From assembly GCA_049724395.1 (NCBI GenBank), contig JAUGWO010000324.1, positions 1 through 39,504 on the forward strand: 39,504 nt of DNA, given 5' to 3'. The stretch comes from Spongospora subterranea f. sp. subterranea. Taxonomy: Eukaryota; Endomyxa: Phytomyxea; Phytomyxea; Plasmodiophorida. The notes beneath the pieces are model-generated. The model had not been told where the DNA came from, made no database searches, and worked only from the letters and a program-made list of their open reading frames with translations. This document shows, piece by piece, positions 1 through 10,182 of this stretch. Within the stretch, counting starts at the first letter, position 1. Every line of letters starts with the position of its first letter. A program made the position numbers and the translations under genes.

Positions 1-399
1 AGGCACTGCGAGTGCTTCAAAATATTCCAAGTACACAGGACATTTTCTTTTCAAACGGTGGATGAGCAAATCATAAATACATGATGTTAAGTGTTTAATT
101 GGAATTCAATATTTTGCGTGTGTTGAAAGAATTCAAGTTTAAAATAAATGCTGACCCCTATTTGCTACATGGAATAAAATAGAGTAGTTTGCGATTGAGT
201 CTTTCCAAAGTACTCGCAGTGCTTTTGATGTTAACGCTTTCGAAAAGACGTCTCGGCATATCATAGTTAACCAGTTTCCGATAGATCCGATACCACTGTA
301 TACTGAAGGTCTATGGAGCGCACTGTGCGATATAGTTTTGCAATGAATTGACTGTGTCACAGTCATTCGTGTACCTTATTGTGCGAGTGTCCAAGCGTC
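1..399. other. Intergenic sequence left of the satellite
   Basis: AT-rich sequence. I see no open frame with family resemblance, no spliceable exon set and no RNA gene. The short frames here look like chance. Confidence 0.5.
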
Positions 400-440
400 T
401 CGCGCGGTTGAACCGCGCGCGGTTGGACCGCGCGCGGTAG
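400..440. repeat. CG-rich palindrome cluster at the satellite border
   Basis: Two full copies and one partial copy of a self-complementary core, CCGCGCGCGG, are separated by TTGAA and TTGGA. Every copy is its own reverse complement, so the segment can form nested hairpins. It sits directly before the first satellite unit and occurs nowhere else in the window. Its role is unknown. Confidence 0.7.
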
Positions 441-447
441 AAAAAAG

Positions 448-3400
448 CCACCGAATAGTGTGGGTTGGTAAATAGTGTGGCCCACACTAAATCTGCCACC
501 TATCAATTAGTGTGGGTTTGTAAATAGTGTGGCCCACACTAAATCTGGAGAATCTGCCACTGCCACCTATCAATTAGTGTGGGTTGGTAAATAGTGTGGC
601 CCACACTAAATCTGCCACCTATCAATTAGTGTGGGTTTGTAAATAGTGTGGCCCACACTAAATCTGCCACCTATCAATTAGTGTGGGTTTGTAAATAGTG
701 TGGCCCACACTAAATCTGCCACCTATCAATTAGTGTGGGTTTGTAAATAGTGTGGCCCACACTAAATCTGCCACCTATCAATTAGTGTGGGTTTGTAAAT
801 AGTGTGGCCCACACTAAATCTGCCACCTATCAATTAGTGTGGGTTTGTAAATAGTGTGGCCCACACTAAATCTGCCACCTATCAATTAGTGTGGGTTGGT
901 AAATAGTGTGGCCCACACTAAATCTGCCACCTATCAATTAGTGTGGGTTTGTAAATAGTGTGGCCCACACTAAATCTGCCACCTATCAATTAGTGTGGGT
1001 TTGTAAATAGTGTGGCCCACACTAAATCTGCCACCTATCAATTAGTGTGGGTTTGTAAATAGTGTGGCCCACACTAAATCTGCCACCTATCAATTAGTGT
1101 GGGTTTGTAAATAGTGTGGCCCACACTAAATCTGCCACCTATCAATTAGTGTGGGTTTGTAAATAGTGTGGCCCACACTAAATCTGCCACCTATCAATTA
1201 GTGTGGGTTTGTAAATAGTGTGGCCCACACTAAATCTGCCACCTATCAATTAGTGTGGGTTTGTAAATAGTGTGGCCCACACTAAATCTGCCACCTATCA
1301 ATTAGTGTGGGTTTGTAAATAGTGTGGCCCACACTAAATCTGCCACCTATCAATTAGTGTGGGTTTGTAAATAGTGTGGCCCACACTAAATCTGCCACCT
1401 ATCAATTAGTGTGGGTTGGTAAATAGTGTGGCCCACACTAAATCTGCCACCTATCAATTAGTGTGGGGGTAAATAGTGTGGCCCACACTAAATCTGCCAC
1501 CTATCAATTAGTGTGGGTTGGTAAATAGTGTGGCCCACACTAAATCTGCCACCTATCAATTAGTGTGGGTGTAAATAGTGTGGCCCACACTAAATCTGCC
1601 ACCTATCAATTAGTGTGGGTTGGTAAATAGTGTGGCCCACACTAAATCTGCCACCTATCAATTAGTGTGGGTTTGTAAATAGTGTGGCCCACACTAAATC
1701 TGCCACCTATCAATTAGTGTGGGTTTGTAAATAGTGTGGCCCACACTAAATCTGCCACCTATCAATTAGTGTGGGTTTGTAAATAGTGTGGCCCACACTA
1801 AATCTGCCACCTATCAATTAGTGTGGGTTTGTAAATAGTGTGGCCCACACTAAATCTGCCACCTATCAATTAGTGTGGGTTTGTAAATAGTGTGGCCCAC
1901 ACTAAATCTGCCACCTATCAATTAGTGTGGGTTGGTAAATAGTGTGGCCCACACTAAATCTGCCACCTATCAATTAGTGTGGGTTTGTAAATAGTGTGGC
2001 CCACACTAAATCTGCCACCTATCAATTAGTGTGGGTTTGTAAATAGTGTGGCCCACACTAAATCTGCCACCTATCAATTAGTGTGGGTTTGTAAATAGTG
2101 TGGCCCACACTAAATCTGCCACCTATCAATTAGTGTGGGTTTGTAAATAGTGTGGCCCACACTAAATCTGCCACCTATCAATTAGTGTGGGTTTGTAAAT
2201 AGTGTGGCCCACACTAAATCTGCCACCTATCAATTAGTGTGGGTTTGTAAATAGTGTGGCCCACACTAAATCTGCCACCTATCAATTAGTGTGGGTTTGT
2301 AAATAGTGTGGCCCACACTAAATCTGCCACCTATCAATTAGTGTGGGTTTGTAAATAGTGTGGCCCACACTAAATCTGCCACCTATCAATTAGTGTGGGT
2401 TTGTAAATAGTGTGGCCCACACTAAATCTGCCACCTATCAATTAGTGTGGGTTTGTAAATAGTGTGGCCCACACTAAATCTGCCACCTATCAATTAGTGT
2501 GGGTTTGTAAATAGTGTGGCCCACACTAAATCTGCCACCTATCAATTAGTGTGGGTTTGTAAATAGTGTGGCCCACACTAAATCTGCCACCTATCAATTA
2601 GTGTGGGTTTGTAAATAAGTGTGGCCCACACTAAATCTGCCACCTATCAATTAGTGTGGGTTGGTAAATAGTGTGGCCCACACTAAATCTGCCACCTATC
2701 AATTAGTGTGGGTTTGTAAATAGTGTGGCCCACACTAAATCTGCCACCTATCAATTAGTGTGGGTTTGTAAATAGTGTGGCCCACACTAAATCTGCCACC
2801 TATCAATTAGTGTGGGTTTGTAAATAGTGTGGCCCACACTAAATCTGCCACCTATCAATTAGTGTGGGTTGGTAAATAGTGTGGCCCACACTAAATCTGC
2901 CACCTATCAATTAGTGTATCAATTAGTGCCCACACTAAATCTGGGTTTGTAAATAGTGTGGCCCACACTAAATCTGCCACCTATCAATTAGTGTGGGTTG
3001 GTAAATAGTGTGGCCCACACTAAATCTGCCACCTATCAATTAGTGTGGGTTTGTAAATAGTGTGGCCCACACTAAATCTGCCACCTATCAATTAGTGTGG
3101 GTAAATAGTGTGGCCCACACTAAAAATCAATTAGTGTGGGTTGTGGCCCACACTAAATCTGCCACCTATCAATTAGTGTGGGTTTGTAAATAGTGTGGCC
3201 CACACTAAATCTGCCACCTATCAATTAGTGTGGGTTTGTAAATAGTGTGGCCCACACTAAATCTGCCACCTATCAATTAGTGTGGGTTTGTAAATAGTGT
3301 GGCCCACACTAAATCTGCCACCTATCAAATTAGTGTGGGTTGGGGTAAATAGTGTGGCCCACCTAAATCTGCCACTATCAAAGTGTGGGTTGGTAAATAG

Positions 3401-4822
3401 TGTGCACACTAAATCTGCCACCTATCAATTAGTGTGGGTTTGTAAATAGTGTGGCCCACACTAAATCTGCCACCTATCAATTAGTGTGGGTTTGTAAATA
3501 GTGTGGCCCACACTAAATCTGCCACCTATCAATTAGTGTGGGTTTGTAAATAGTGTGGCCCACACTAAATCTGCCACCTATCAATTAGTGTGGGTTCTGT
3601 AAATAGTGTGGGTTTGTAAATAGTGTGGCCCACACTAAATCTGTGGCCCACACTAAATCTGCCACCTATCAATTAGTGTGGGTTGGTAAATAGTGTGGCC
3701 CACACTAAATCTGCCACCTATCAATTAGTGTGGGTGTAAATAGTGTGGCCCACACTAAATCTGCCACCTATCAATTAGTGTGGGTTTGTAAATAGTGTGG
3801 CCCACACTAAATCTGCCACCTATCAATTAGTGTGGGTTTGTAAATAGTGTGGCCCACACTAAATCTGCCACCTATCAATTAGTGTGGGTTTGTAAATAGT
3901 GTGGCCCACACTAAATCTGCCACCTATCAATTAGTGTGGGTTTGTAAATAGTGTGGCCCACACTAAATCTGCCACCTATCAATTAGTGTGGGTTGGTAAA
4001 TAGTGTGGCCCACACTAAATCTGCCACCTATCAATTAGTGTGGGTTTGTAAATAGTGTGGCCCACACTAAATCTGCCACCTATCAATTAGTGTGGGTTGG
4101 TAAATAGTGTGGCCCACAAATCTGCCACCTATCAATTAGTGTGGGTTTGTAAATAGTGTGGCCCACACTAAATCTGCCACTATAAATGGTAAATAGTGTG
4201 GCCCACACTAAATCTGCCACCTATCATTAGTGTGGGTTGGTAAATAGTGTGTGGGTTGGGTTTGTAAATAGTGTGGCCCACACTAAATCTGCCACCTATC
4301 AATTAGTGTGGGTTTGTAAATAGTGTGGCCCACACTAAATCTGCCACCTATCAATTAGTGTGGGTTTGTAAATAGTGTGGCCCACACTAAATCTGCCACC
4401 TATCAATTAGTGTGGGTTGGTAAATAGTGTGGCCCACACTAAATCTGCCACCTATCAATTAGTGTGGGTTTGTAAATAGTGTGGCCCACACTAAATCTGC
4501 CACCTATGTGGCCCACACTAACACTAAATCTGCCAATTAGTGTGGGTTTGTAAATAGTGTGGCTGCCACCTATCAATTAGTGTGGGTTTGTAAATAGTGT
4601 GGCCCACACTAAATCTGCCACCTATCAATTAGTGTGGGTTTGTAAATAGTGTGGCCCACACTAAATCTGCCACCTATCAATTAGTGTGGGTTTGTAAATA
4701 GTGTGGCCCACACTAAATCTGCCACCTATCAATTAGTGTGGGTTTGTAAATAGTGTGGCCCACACTAAATCTGCCACCTATCAATTAGTGTGGGTTGGTA
4801 AATAGTGTGGCCCACACTAAAT
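448..4822. repeat. 52-bp satellite array, about 84 copies
   Basis: A 52-bp unit repeats head to tail for about 4.4 kb with near-identical copies. Each unit contains the 17-bp palindrome TAGTGTGGCCCACACTA, preceded by a second half-copy (TTAGTGTGGG), so any single strand could fold into a chain of hairpins. The main variation is GTTTG versus GTTGG between the half-copy and the palindrome. Rearranged or shortened units cluster near 2910-2945, 3100-3150, 3330-3415, 3590-3660, 4110-4270 and 4500-4570, as expected from unequal exchange or slippage. No ORF runs through it. It could be a centromeric, subtelomeric or other heterochromatic satellite; the sequence alone does not say which. Confidence 0.97.
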
Positions 4823-5501
4823 GTTGTAACCAGTGTACCTTCCGCGCTCTACTGGTACCTCCATCGACATCGTCCTGGAACAATACCACATGATTTGTAT
4901 ATATCAAACATACTTGTGCTTTGGTCAGGTGTGTCGTCAATCTTCATCACTGACTCATCAGTGATTACTTTAGATGTTCCAGAGCTGTAGTGAAATAGCG
5001 AATGAGTTGTCAAATGCGGACAATATTCCATGCAGCTTTGTTTGTTGGTTGTATTTACAACTTCAGAGCCTGCTGGTGTTTGAACACATTGCCGCGTACA
5101 AACTGTTCGCAGCAAGGTTATCCAAATGGCGTCGGAACTCTGCGAGCGAACGCTCCACGGGTCTTGCCCACATTTGATAAATGCGTTCGCTATCCACTTC
5201 GATTGGCGATTCTCAAAATCGATCTTGTTTGATGACCATCATTATACCGATCATGTCATCACGAGTTACATGAAACTTGTCACCTACAGCAAATAAATAT
5301 TTTGAAAACGTAATTTATGTCGTTTACCTGGCGAAATTGTGGCGCTTTTTCGTTTCTTAATAAATAATATTTACTTTGGATACGCTGTTCAAAGCGCGAT
5401 TGATACACACATCAGGTACCTGTAAAAAGTTGAAATAAACTCCAATCTCAACCTCACAAAAAAAACCTGCGAAATCGGTGTATTTCCTTCTCCGATGTAC
5501 C
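4823..5501. other. AT-rich stretch between satellite and transposase remnant
   Basis: No convincing gene. Short frames occur on both strands near 4805-5232, but none shows a family motif. The part next to 5502 is probably the 3' flank of the transposase-like remnant on the minus strand. Confidence 0.4.
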
Positions 5502-6834
5502 CTAAGACAATCTTGCCGGAATACTCTCGTCTTTGTTCAAGGTATCAACAAAACTGTCAATCTCTGTGCCATAGTGCTGACGGCATCTGTCCACCGTCAA
5601 TCCTATGGTTCTATTTGGAAATAATCCCATTACAAATCTGAAAACAGAATTAGTAAATCACATGCTTCGATAATTTTTGGAAATGAATTCACCTGAGATA
5701 CATCTTAAAGGTTGTAGTATTCATCCAGTGTTGCTGGTTAAAAGTGATCAACGAGGGTTTGTGGTGTTGATAATGGTCACACAGCCGTTTACCAAATTTT
5801 CCGGTAAATATTATCATTGCCGGTAATTACTGAGAGGTTAACAGTTCGCACGCAACCATGACCGTTGCCCCAAGTTTCTCGTCGTGCGCTTGCACCAGAA
5901 TGACCGATATGTCTTTCTCCCGTTTTGCCAATGGCTTTTAAGGCAATTTCTGAAACTTCAAAAAAACCTGAATATAGAGTAAGAACCGACAGTTTGGTAG
6001 TCCGAGCTGAAACCTCATCCGCTGTGATCACGACATACACGTTTTTTGATCGAAATAACTTTTCGTAGATACTCAGCGTTATTTTCTGCTAATTCTTTCC
6101 AGTTCAGAGGAATGCTTTGCGAAACTGTTGGCGTGCAGGATCAGACCTGTCATCAACTATTCACTGACATATATAAGCAAGCTCTTATAACTTATGAAAA
6201 TCGCGTCCACCGAATCGGTTCTATGGTTTATATCTTATATTCTCTATTCACGAACGTCGATCGAAATTTGCCTCCTGTTGTTCAAAATATTGGATATGGC
6301 GGGCTGAACATAAAGCTTTCTGCGCTCTAAACTCAAGTTTAGCCCATTCCGCGATCTCCTTCTGGGTCATCTTGGGATCTCCAGCGAATCTCTAGGCATT
6401 GGGCCACTGTTAAATTTCCAGAGGTAGCAGTAACAACTTTCGCTTCCTTCAGTACATTGCTGATAGTAGCTTGCGAGAGTTGGTCCATGTTAAATTCTCT
6501 TTTTGCTAGCTCAGCCATTTTGGCTTGCGACATCTTTAGGATTCAATCGGCTAATTTTCAGAATACGAGCGCGTTTGACAGGTGACAATTTTCCTTATGC
6601 GACACCTTCAAAGTGCGCTTAGAAATATTAAAAGCGAGAGCTTGCTGGCAAAGCACTGATCTTTGGAACACCAAACTCGCTGACCATACCCCTCTTCGTC
6701 CTTCCAAGGGAACTTTTCAGAATCGTTGGACGGCGCGATTACATTCTGGACAACTAAACTCAAAAGCTTCAGTGATGAAAAAGCAATCGAACGACAACTG
6801 TAAATACCGATGAGAACCGGATCCGGTTATCGGC
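5502..6834 (-). pseudogene. Decayed CENP-B/pogo-like DNA transposase gene
   Basis: Read on the minus strand, this begins with a helix-turn-helix region (6533-6339, containing SQATISNVLKEAK and a second HTH-like repeat, TQKEIAEWAKLEF in the sister copy). This resembles the DNA-binding half of CENP-B/Tigger/pogo proteins. Further down come pieces reading NWKELAENNAEYLRKV (about 6110-6060), FEVSEIALKAIGKTGER (about 5960-5910) and GKFGKRLCDHYQHHK (about 5803-5759). A GT-AG intron (5638-5692) then joins MYLR to FVMGLFPNRTIGLTVDRC. The last piece recalls the D...H strand of a DDE nuclease. Frames change several times between the pieces, so the copy is dead or contains unrecognised introns. The HTH part is the mirror image of the copy at 7010-7640. 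Assignment to the pogo branch rests on domain order and is inference. Confidence 0.55.
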
Positions 6835-6966
6835 TCGCTGCAGACAGGGCAGGATGACATTTTGTAAAAAAATCGACGCGGGCAACGACAACTTGAATGC
6901 GTGATCGACCCACCACTGCGCTATTACGGTATTTGCGTGACATCGCATTATTGTTTTGCGTACGCA

Positions 6967-7745
6967 CCCTCGTCCACGGACCGTATAAGGGAGTAAGAGA
7001 GTCCACTGGCCGATAACCGGATCCGGTTCTCATCGGTATTTACAGTTTTCGTTCGATTGCTTTTTCATCACTGAAGCTTTTGAGTTTAGTTGTCCAGAAT
7101 GTAATCGCGCCGTCCAACGATTCTGCGGGGCTCCCTATGGGAAGGACGAAGAGGGGTATGGTCAGCGAGTTTGGTGTTCCAAGACGAGAAATGCCAGCAA
7201 GCTCTCGCTTTTGATATTCCTAAGCGCACTTTGAAGGTGTCGCATAAGGGAAAATTGTCACCTGTCAAACGCGCTCGTATTCTGGAAATTAGCCGATTGA
7301 ATCCTAAGATGTCGCAAACCAAAGTGGCTGAGCTAGCAAAAGAAATTTAACATGGACCAACTCTCGCAAGCTACTATCAGCAATGTACTGAAGGAAGCGA
7401 AAGTTGTTACTGCTACCTCTGGAAATTTAACAGTGGCCCAATGCCTAGAGATTCGCAAGAAATCATTGGAGAATCCCAAGATGACCCAGAAGGAGATCGC
7501 GGAATGGGCTAAACTTGAGTTTAGAGCGCAGAAAGCTTTAAGTCAGCCCGCCATATCCAATATTTTGAACAACAGGAGGCAAATTTCGATCGACGTTCGT
7601 GAATCGGAATTGAAACTAAAAAAGCCTCGGATGATTAGATTTCCTGGTTTGGACGATGCAGCATCGTCCAAACCAACGATCGCTGCCAACGGTGCATCGG
7701 CAGCAGTGGACTCTCTTACTCCCTTATACGGTCCGTGGACGAGGG
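6967..7745 (+). mobile_element. TIR element carrying a partial HTH transposase gene
   Basis: About 40 bp at 6967-7007 (CCCTCGTCCACGGACCGTAT and onward) recurs in inverted orientation at 7705-7745, bounding a 0.78-kb unit. Inside, on the plus strand, lies a two-HTH reading frame: KRTLKVSHKGKLSPVKRAR (about 7213-7269), then AELAK and MDQLSQATISNVLKEAK from 7352. One frame change after AELAK separates the two stretches. No catalytic domain is present, so this would be a non-autonomous or truncated copy. The flanks show no clear target-site duplication. The interior also holds a perfect inverted repeat, TTGGACGATGC/GCATCGTCCAA, at about 7647-7669. Confidence 0.6.
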
Positions 7746-7753
7746 TCGCATAA
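7352..7753 (+). CDS. HTH (CENP-B-like) protein fragment, 133 aa
   Basis: The frame encodes two consecutive helix-turn-helix-like repeats. The first contains LSQATISNVLKEAK (residues 3-16). The second contains TQKEIAEWAKLEF and LSQPAISNILNNRRQ (roughly residues 45-75). Both follow the Q-x-x-I-S-N-I/V-L recognition-helix pattern common to CENP-B/pogo DNA-binding domains. The true N-terminus probably lies upstream in another frame (7210-7340). The C-terminal 40 residues run into the element's terminal inverted repeat and carry no domain. It lies inside the TIR element at 6967-7745 and is most likely a transposon remnant. Domestication is possible but unsupported. Confidence 0.5.
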   Translation: MDQLSQATISNVLKEAKVVTATSGNLTVAQCLEIRKKSLENPKMTQKEIAEWAKLEFRAQKALSQPAISNILNNRRQISIDVRESELKLKKPRMIRFPGLDDAASSKPTIAANGASAAVDSLTPLYGPWTRVA

Positions 7754-7774
7754 GTTATAAGAGAGATTTTATTA

Positions 7775-7900
7775 CTCCTCCGTTCAGAAATGATAGTCCG
7801 ATTTGCGGATTTTTTTTTTTTCAGATGATAGTCCGATATCATCATCGGAGAAACAAAAGCTTGAACATCAGCGAGTTGGACCATTTCTGAACAGAGGGAG
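7775..7900. mobile_element. Stowaway/mariner-like MITE, 126 bp
   Basis: The ends CTCCTCCGTTCAGAAATG and CATTTCTGAACAGAGGGAG are inverted repeats of about 20 bp. Both are flanked by TA (7773-7774 and 7901-7902), the target duplication of Tc1/mariner elements. The CTCCCTC-type terminus matches the Stowaway/mariner signature. The interior is non-coding and includes a T12 run and a repeated GATGATAGTCCGAT motif. Short, with no transposase: a non-autonomous element. Confidence 0.8.
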
Positions 7901-7934
7901 TAAGAGATTATTAGTAATAAGTTTATGTAATAAG

Positions 7935-8076
7935 AGAATCTACTGTAGTCCCATATGAATTGTCAAAATCGAGAAAGTGAGTAGTCCCATATGAATTGTC
8001 AAAAAGAGAATCTACTGTAGTCCCATATGAATTGTCAAAATCGAGAAAGTGAGTAGTCCCATATGAATTGTCAAAA
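7935..8076 (+). repeat. Duplicated 71-bp segment carrying the mariner-like end
   Basis: The motif TAGTCCCATATGAATTGTCA occurs four times, near 7947, 7983, 8018 and 8054, as two copies of a 71-bp block. The last copy is the left end of the mariner-like remnant at 8053-8457, so the block looks like a tandem duplication of that element's terminus. Confidence 0.8.
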
Positions 8077-8457
8077 AATTAATGGCACAATAAAAACATG
8101 GGCTTTCCTCTGGTGGACCTTGAACTTATCTGCAACAGCGGAGAAGGCACTTTTTACAGGGTGGCCATTTTGGGTGTTGGTCATGATCTTTCAAATGCTC
8201 TGCAACGCTGAGCATTGGACATTTAGGGTCTTTCCTATCATCAGCCCCCGCTTCCAGGTTCTGATTCATCCTAGATGCTTGGGCCCGGTACGCCAAAGAT
8301 TTTGCAAACGAAACAAGATGTTTGAAGATGAATTTATAAAGAACAAAAAGTCAGCATGACAATGTAACAACGGAATTCGCTTCGTTTCATCGTTGTTTTG
8401 ATATGAAAATTTGCAAAAAAAAAATGCCATGGCACAATTCATACGGGACAGAGGGAG
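8053..8457. mobile_element. Mariner-like DNA transposon remnant
   Basis: The right end (8424-8457) reads inward as CTCCCTCTGTCCCGTATGAA and is followed by TA. The left end at 8053 carries the matching inverted sequence (GTCCCATATGAATTGTC) but lacks the first several terminal bases. The interior on the minus strand has short coding-like pieces (VADKFKVHQRKAHVF, about 8145-8100) that faintly recall a Tc1/mariner N-terminal HTH, without a catalytic domain. A 98-codon plus-strand frame across it shows no family motif and is probably chance. Confidence 0.6.
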
Positions 8458-9599
8458 TAGTTTAGTATAAATGGTCTAGGCCGCATCTACAGTTATCGAT
8501 ATTCCATTGAGTGATTTGAAAATGGCCCAAAAATGGCCCAATTAGTAATCAGTCCTGGCCATCAGCAGGTTAAACCTTGGCTATTTTATTGGATATCCTT
8601 GAGAGATTCAGCTTTGCGCCAAGCCATTGCAATTTCGAGGTTGGCTGAATCCGATTCTGAACAATTATCGGATCAAATGGATGTGATTGATTCCGATCAC
8701 AGTGAAGATATCAATTCTCAAGATGCGTAATGTGAGAAGAAGGTGGCAGTTCCGTTTGCTTGAGGTCGTGGTCGGCCATCAACGCGGGTCTTCCGAACTA
8801 TATGAGAAGAGTTGATCAAATTTAAGAAGTGAAGTTTATTCAGGGATGATTGCCAGATTGCACTTGCCGCCCCCCATCGTTGATCCATCAATTGGTCACT
8901 GTAAGACAGTGGCTGGAAAGTCCGGGCGGACAGTCCTCCCCGTCGACAAGCTCCGCCGAGCGACATCATCACTGTCATGCCCGTTCAGCTCGACGACTCA
9001 ACGGTAATTTCAACATATAATAATGACAGTGCAGATCTAGACTCTATGTGTGCTGACGTTCAATTGCCGATCAGATTCCCATCGTGTCTCAAGTCATTCA
9101 GCCAGTACTGATTCAGCCATAGAATTTCATGGTGTGTAATCACCATACAGGGCTGTCAAGGTTTGCTGACGTTGAATTGCCGATCAGATATTCTGTCAGT
9201 TTCACCTCATCCATAAAATACTCATTCGGACACTGATTCCAGTGGTCTCATTTGCGTTGGCAAACAGTTGCAACTTTATGTAGACATTATGCCCAGAGGC
9301 GAACGGTGGTCCCCCCCCCCCCCCGGAACCTTCCTGTATTGTTGTGTTCCTTACATGTAAAATGCAGATGAACCCATTGCCAGTTTGTCATCAATCAGTG
9401 TTGCGGTTATACCCTATAATGACAATCACGGTTAGGAAATATCTATTCCCGATTATGCAATATGGAAAATATTGAGATTGAGGGAATTGTTCAGATAATG
9501 ATGTCGAGGACCTGGAGATTGGAACGGTTGTAATTGCTCCGATTGTTTGTCAGGGGGTTGGATGCACTAGCTGCATTCGGCCTCTACAGACTGATTACA
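8458..9599. other. Intergenic, no supported gene
   Basis: A 65-codon frame at 8533-8730 is acidic at its end (DSEQLSDQMDVIDSDHSED) but has no recognisable domain or partner exon. A run of 14 C lies at 9311-9324. The phrase GCTGACGTT.AATTGCCGATCAGAT occurs twice (about 9052 and 9165), a dispersed short repeat. Nothing else stands out. Confidence 0.4.
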
Positions 9600-9627
9600 A
9601 GACGTTGCGAACCTTATGGTCCAGCGG

Positions 9628-9659
9628 TATCCTCTATCGGTGCGGACCGATAGAGGATA
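9628..9659. repeat. Perfect 14-bp hairpin
   Basis: Arms TATCCTCTATCGGT and ACCGATAGAGGATA are exact reverse complements around a GCGG loop. It is followed by a looser inverted pair (GCCGAAATTGCAG near 9672 and CTGCAATTACGG near 9747) and a direct repeat of GGGCCATTTT (9764-9783). A fold-back element or a structured RNA is possible. Confidence 0.75.
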
Positions 9660-9845
9660 TCTCTCGCCGAAGGCCGAAATTGCAGACACAGGATCATCGC
9701 AGTTCGGCTTTCTGCAAGGCCCGACGATTTCGTCCGAAAGACAAACTGCAATTACGGAGTTTGGGCCATTTTGGGCCATTTTCAACTCTCCGATTCCGTA
9801 GGATTGGCTGATAGATCAATGGCCGCTCTTGTCGGCATTTAGGGC

Positions 9846-9937
9846 TCCGATCGGGTCGGGTATACCCGGTACCCGACCCGACCCGACCCGATCGGAGGCA
9901 GGTACCCGACCCGACCCGACCCGACCCGATCGGAGCC
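9846..9937. repeat. CCCGA pentamer repeat with inverted ends
   Basis: The unit CCCGA is repeated in two blocks, each ending in CCCGATCGGAG, and is preceded by the reverse complement CTCCGATCGGGTCGGGT. The first block and its leader form an almost perfect hairpin around TATACCCGGTA. This is a simple-sequence tract of unknown role, 250 bp upstream of the first P450. Confidence 0.85.
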
Positions 9938-10182
9938 GACGGCATTCCAGTGAATCACATTTGGATGTTCACGTCCTGTCACCTGTTGCCCATCCCACGT
10001 CCATAGTGGTGATGGCTTTGACCGAACCTTTCGTGATTCACCCGCCTCTGCACTGTAAATCGCTGATGGTTTTGACGTGTTAGCTTCATCCTACACGGGA
10101 GGGTTCGGACAATCTGGGTTTTGCCGTCAGCAGTGGCTGATCGCGAAGGTTCATTACTTATTCTCTAATTTAATCTAAACCA
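9938..10182. other. Upstream region of the first P450
   Basis: The region has no gene of its own. It is the presumed promoter and 5' UTR for the P450 beginning at 10183. I see no clear TATA element. Confidence 0.3.

Noticed and set aside
448-4822. CRISPR-like array of regular repeats
   Set aside because: There are no unique spacers: the whole 52-bp unit repeats, and the window is clearly eukaryotic.
8063-8359. 98-codon plus-strand ORF inside the mariner-like remnant
   Set aside because: No family pattern. It lies between inverted ends of a decayed element, and the faint transposase-like pieces are on the other strand.
9846-9937. Telomere-like repeat
   Set aside because: CCCGA pentamers are not a known telomere type and the tract is a short internal hairpin, not a terminal array.
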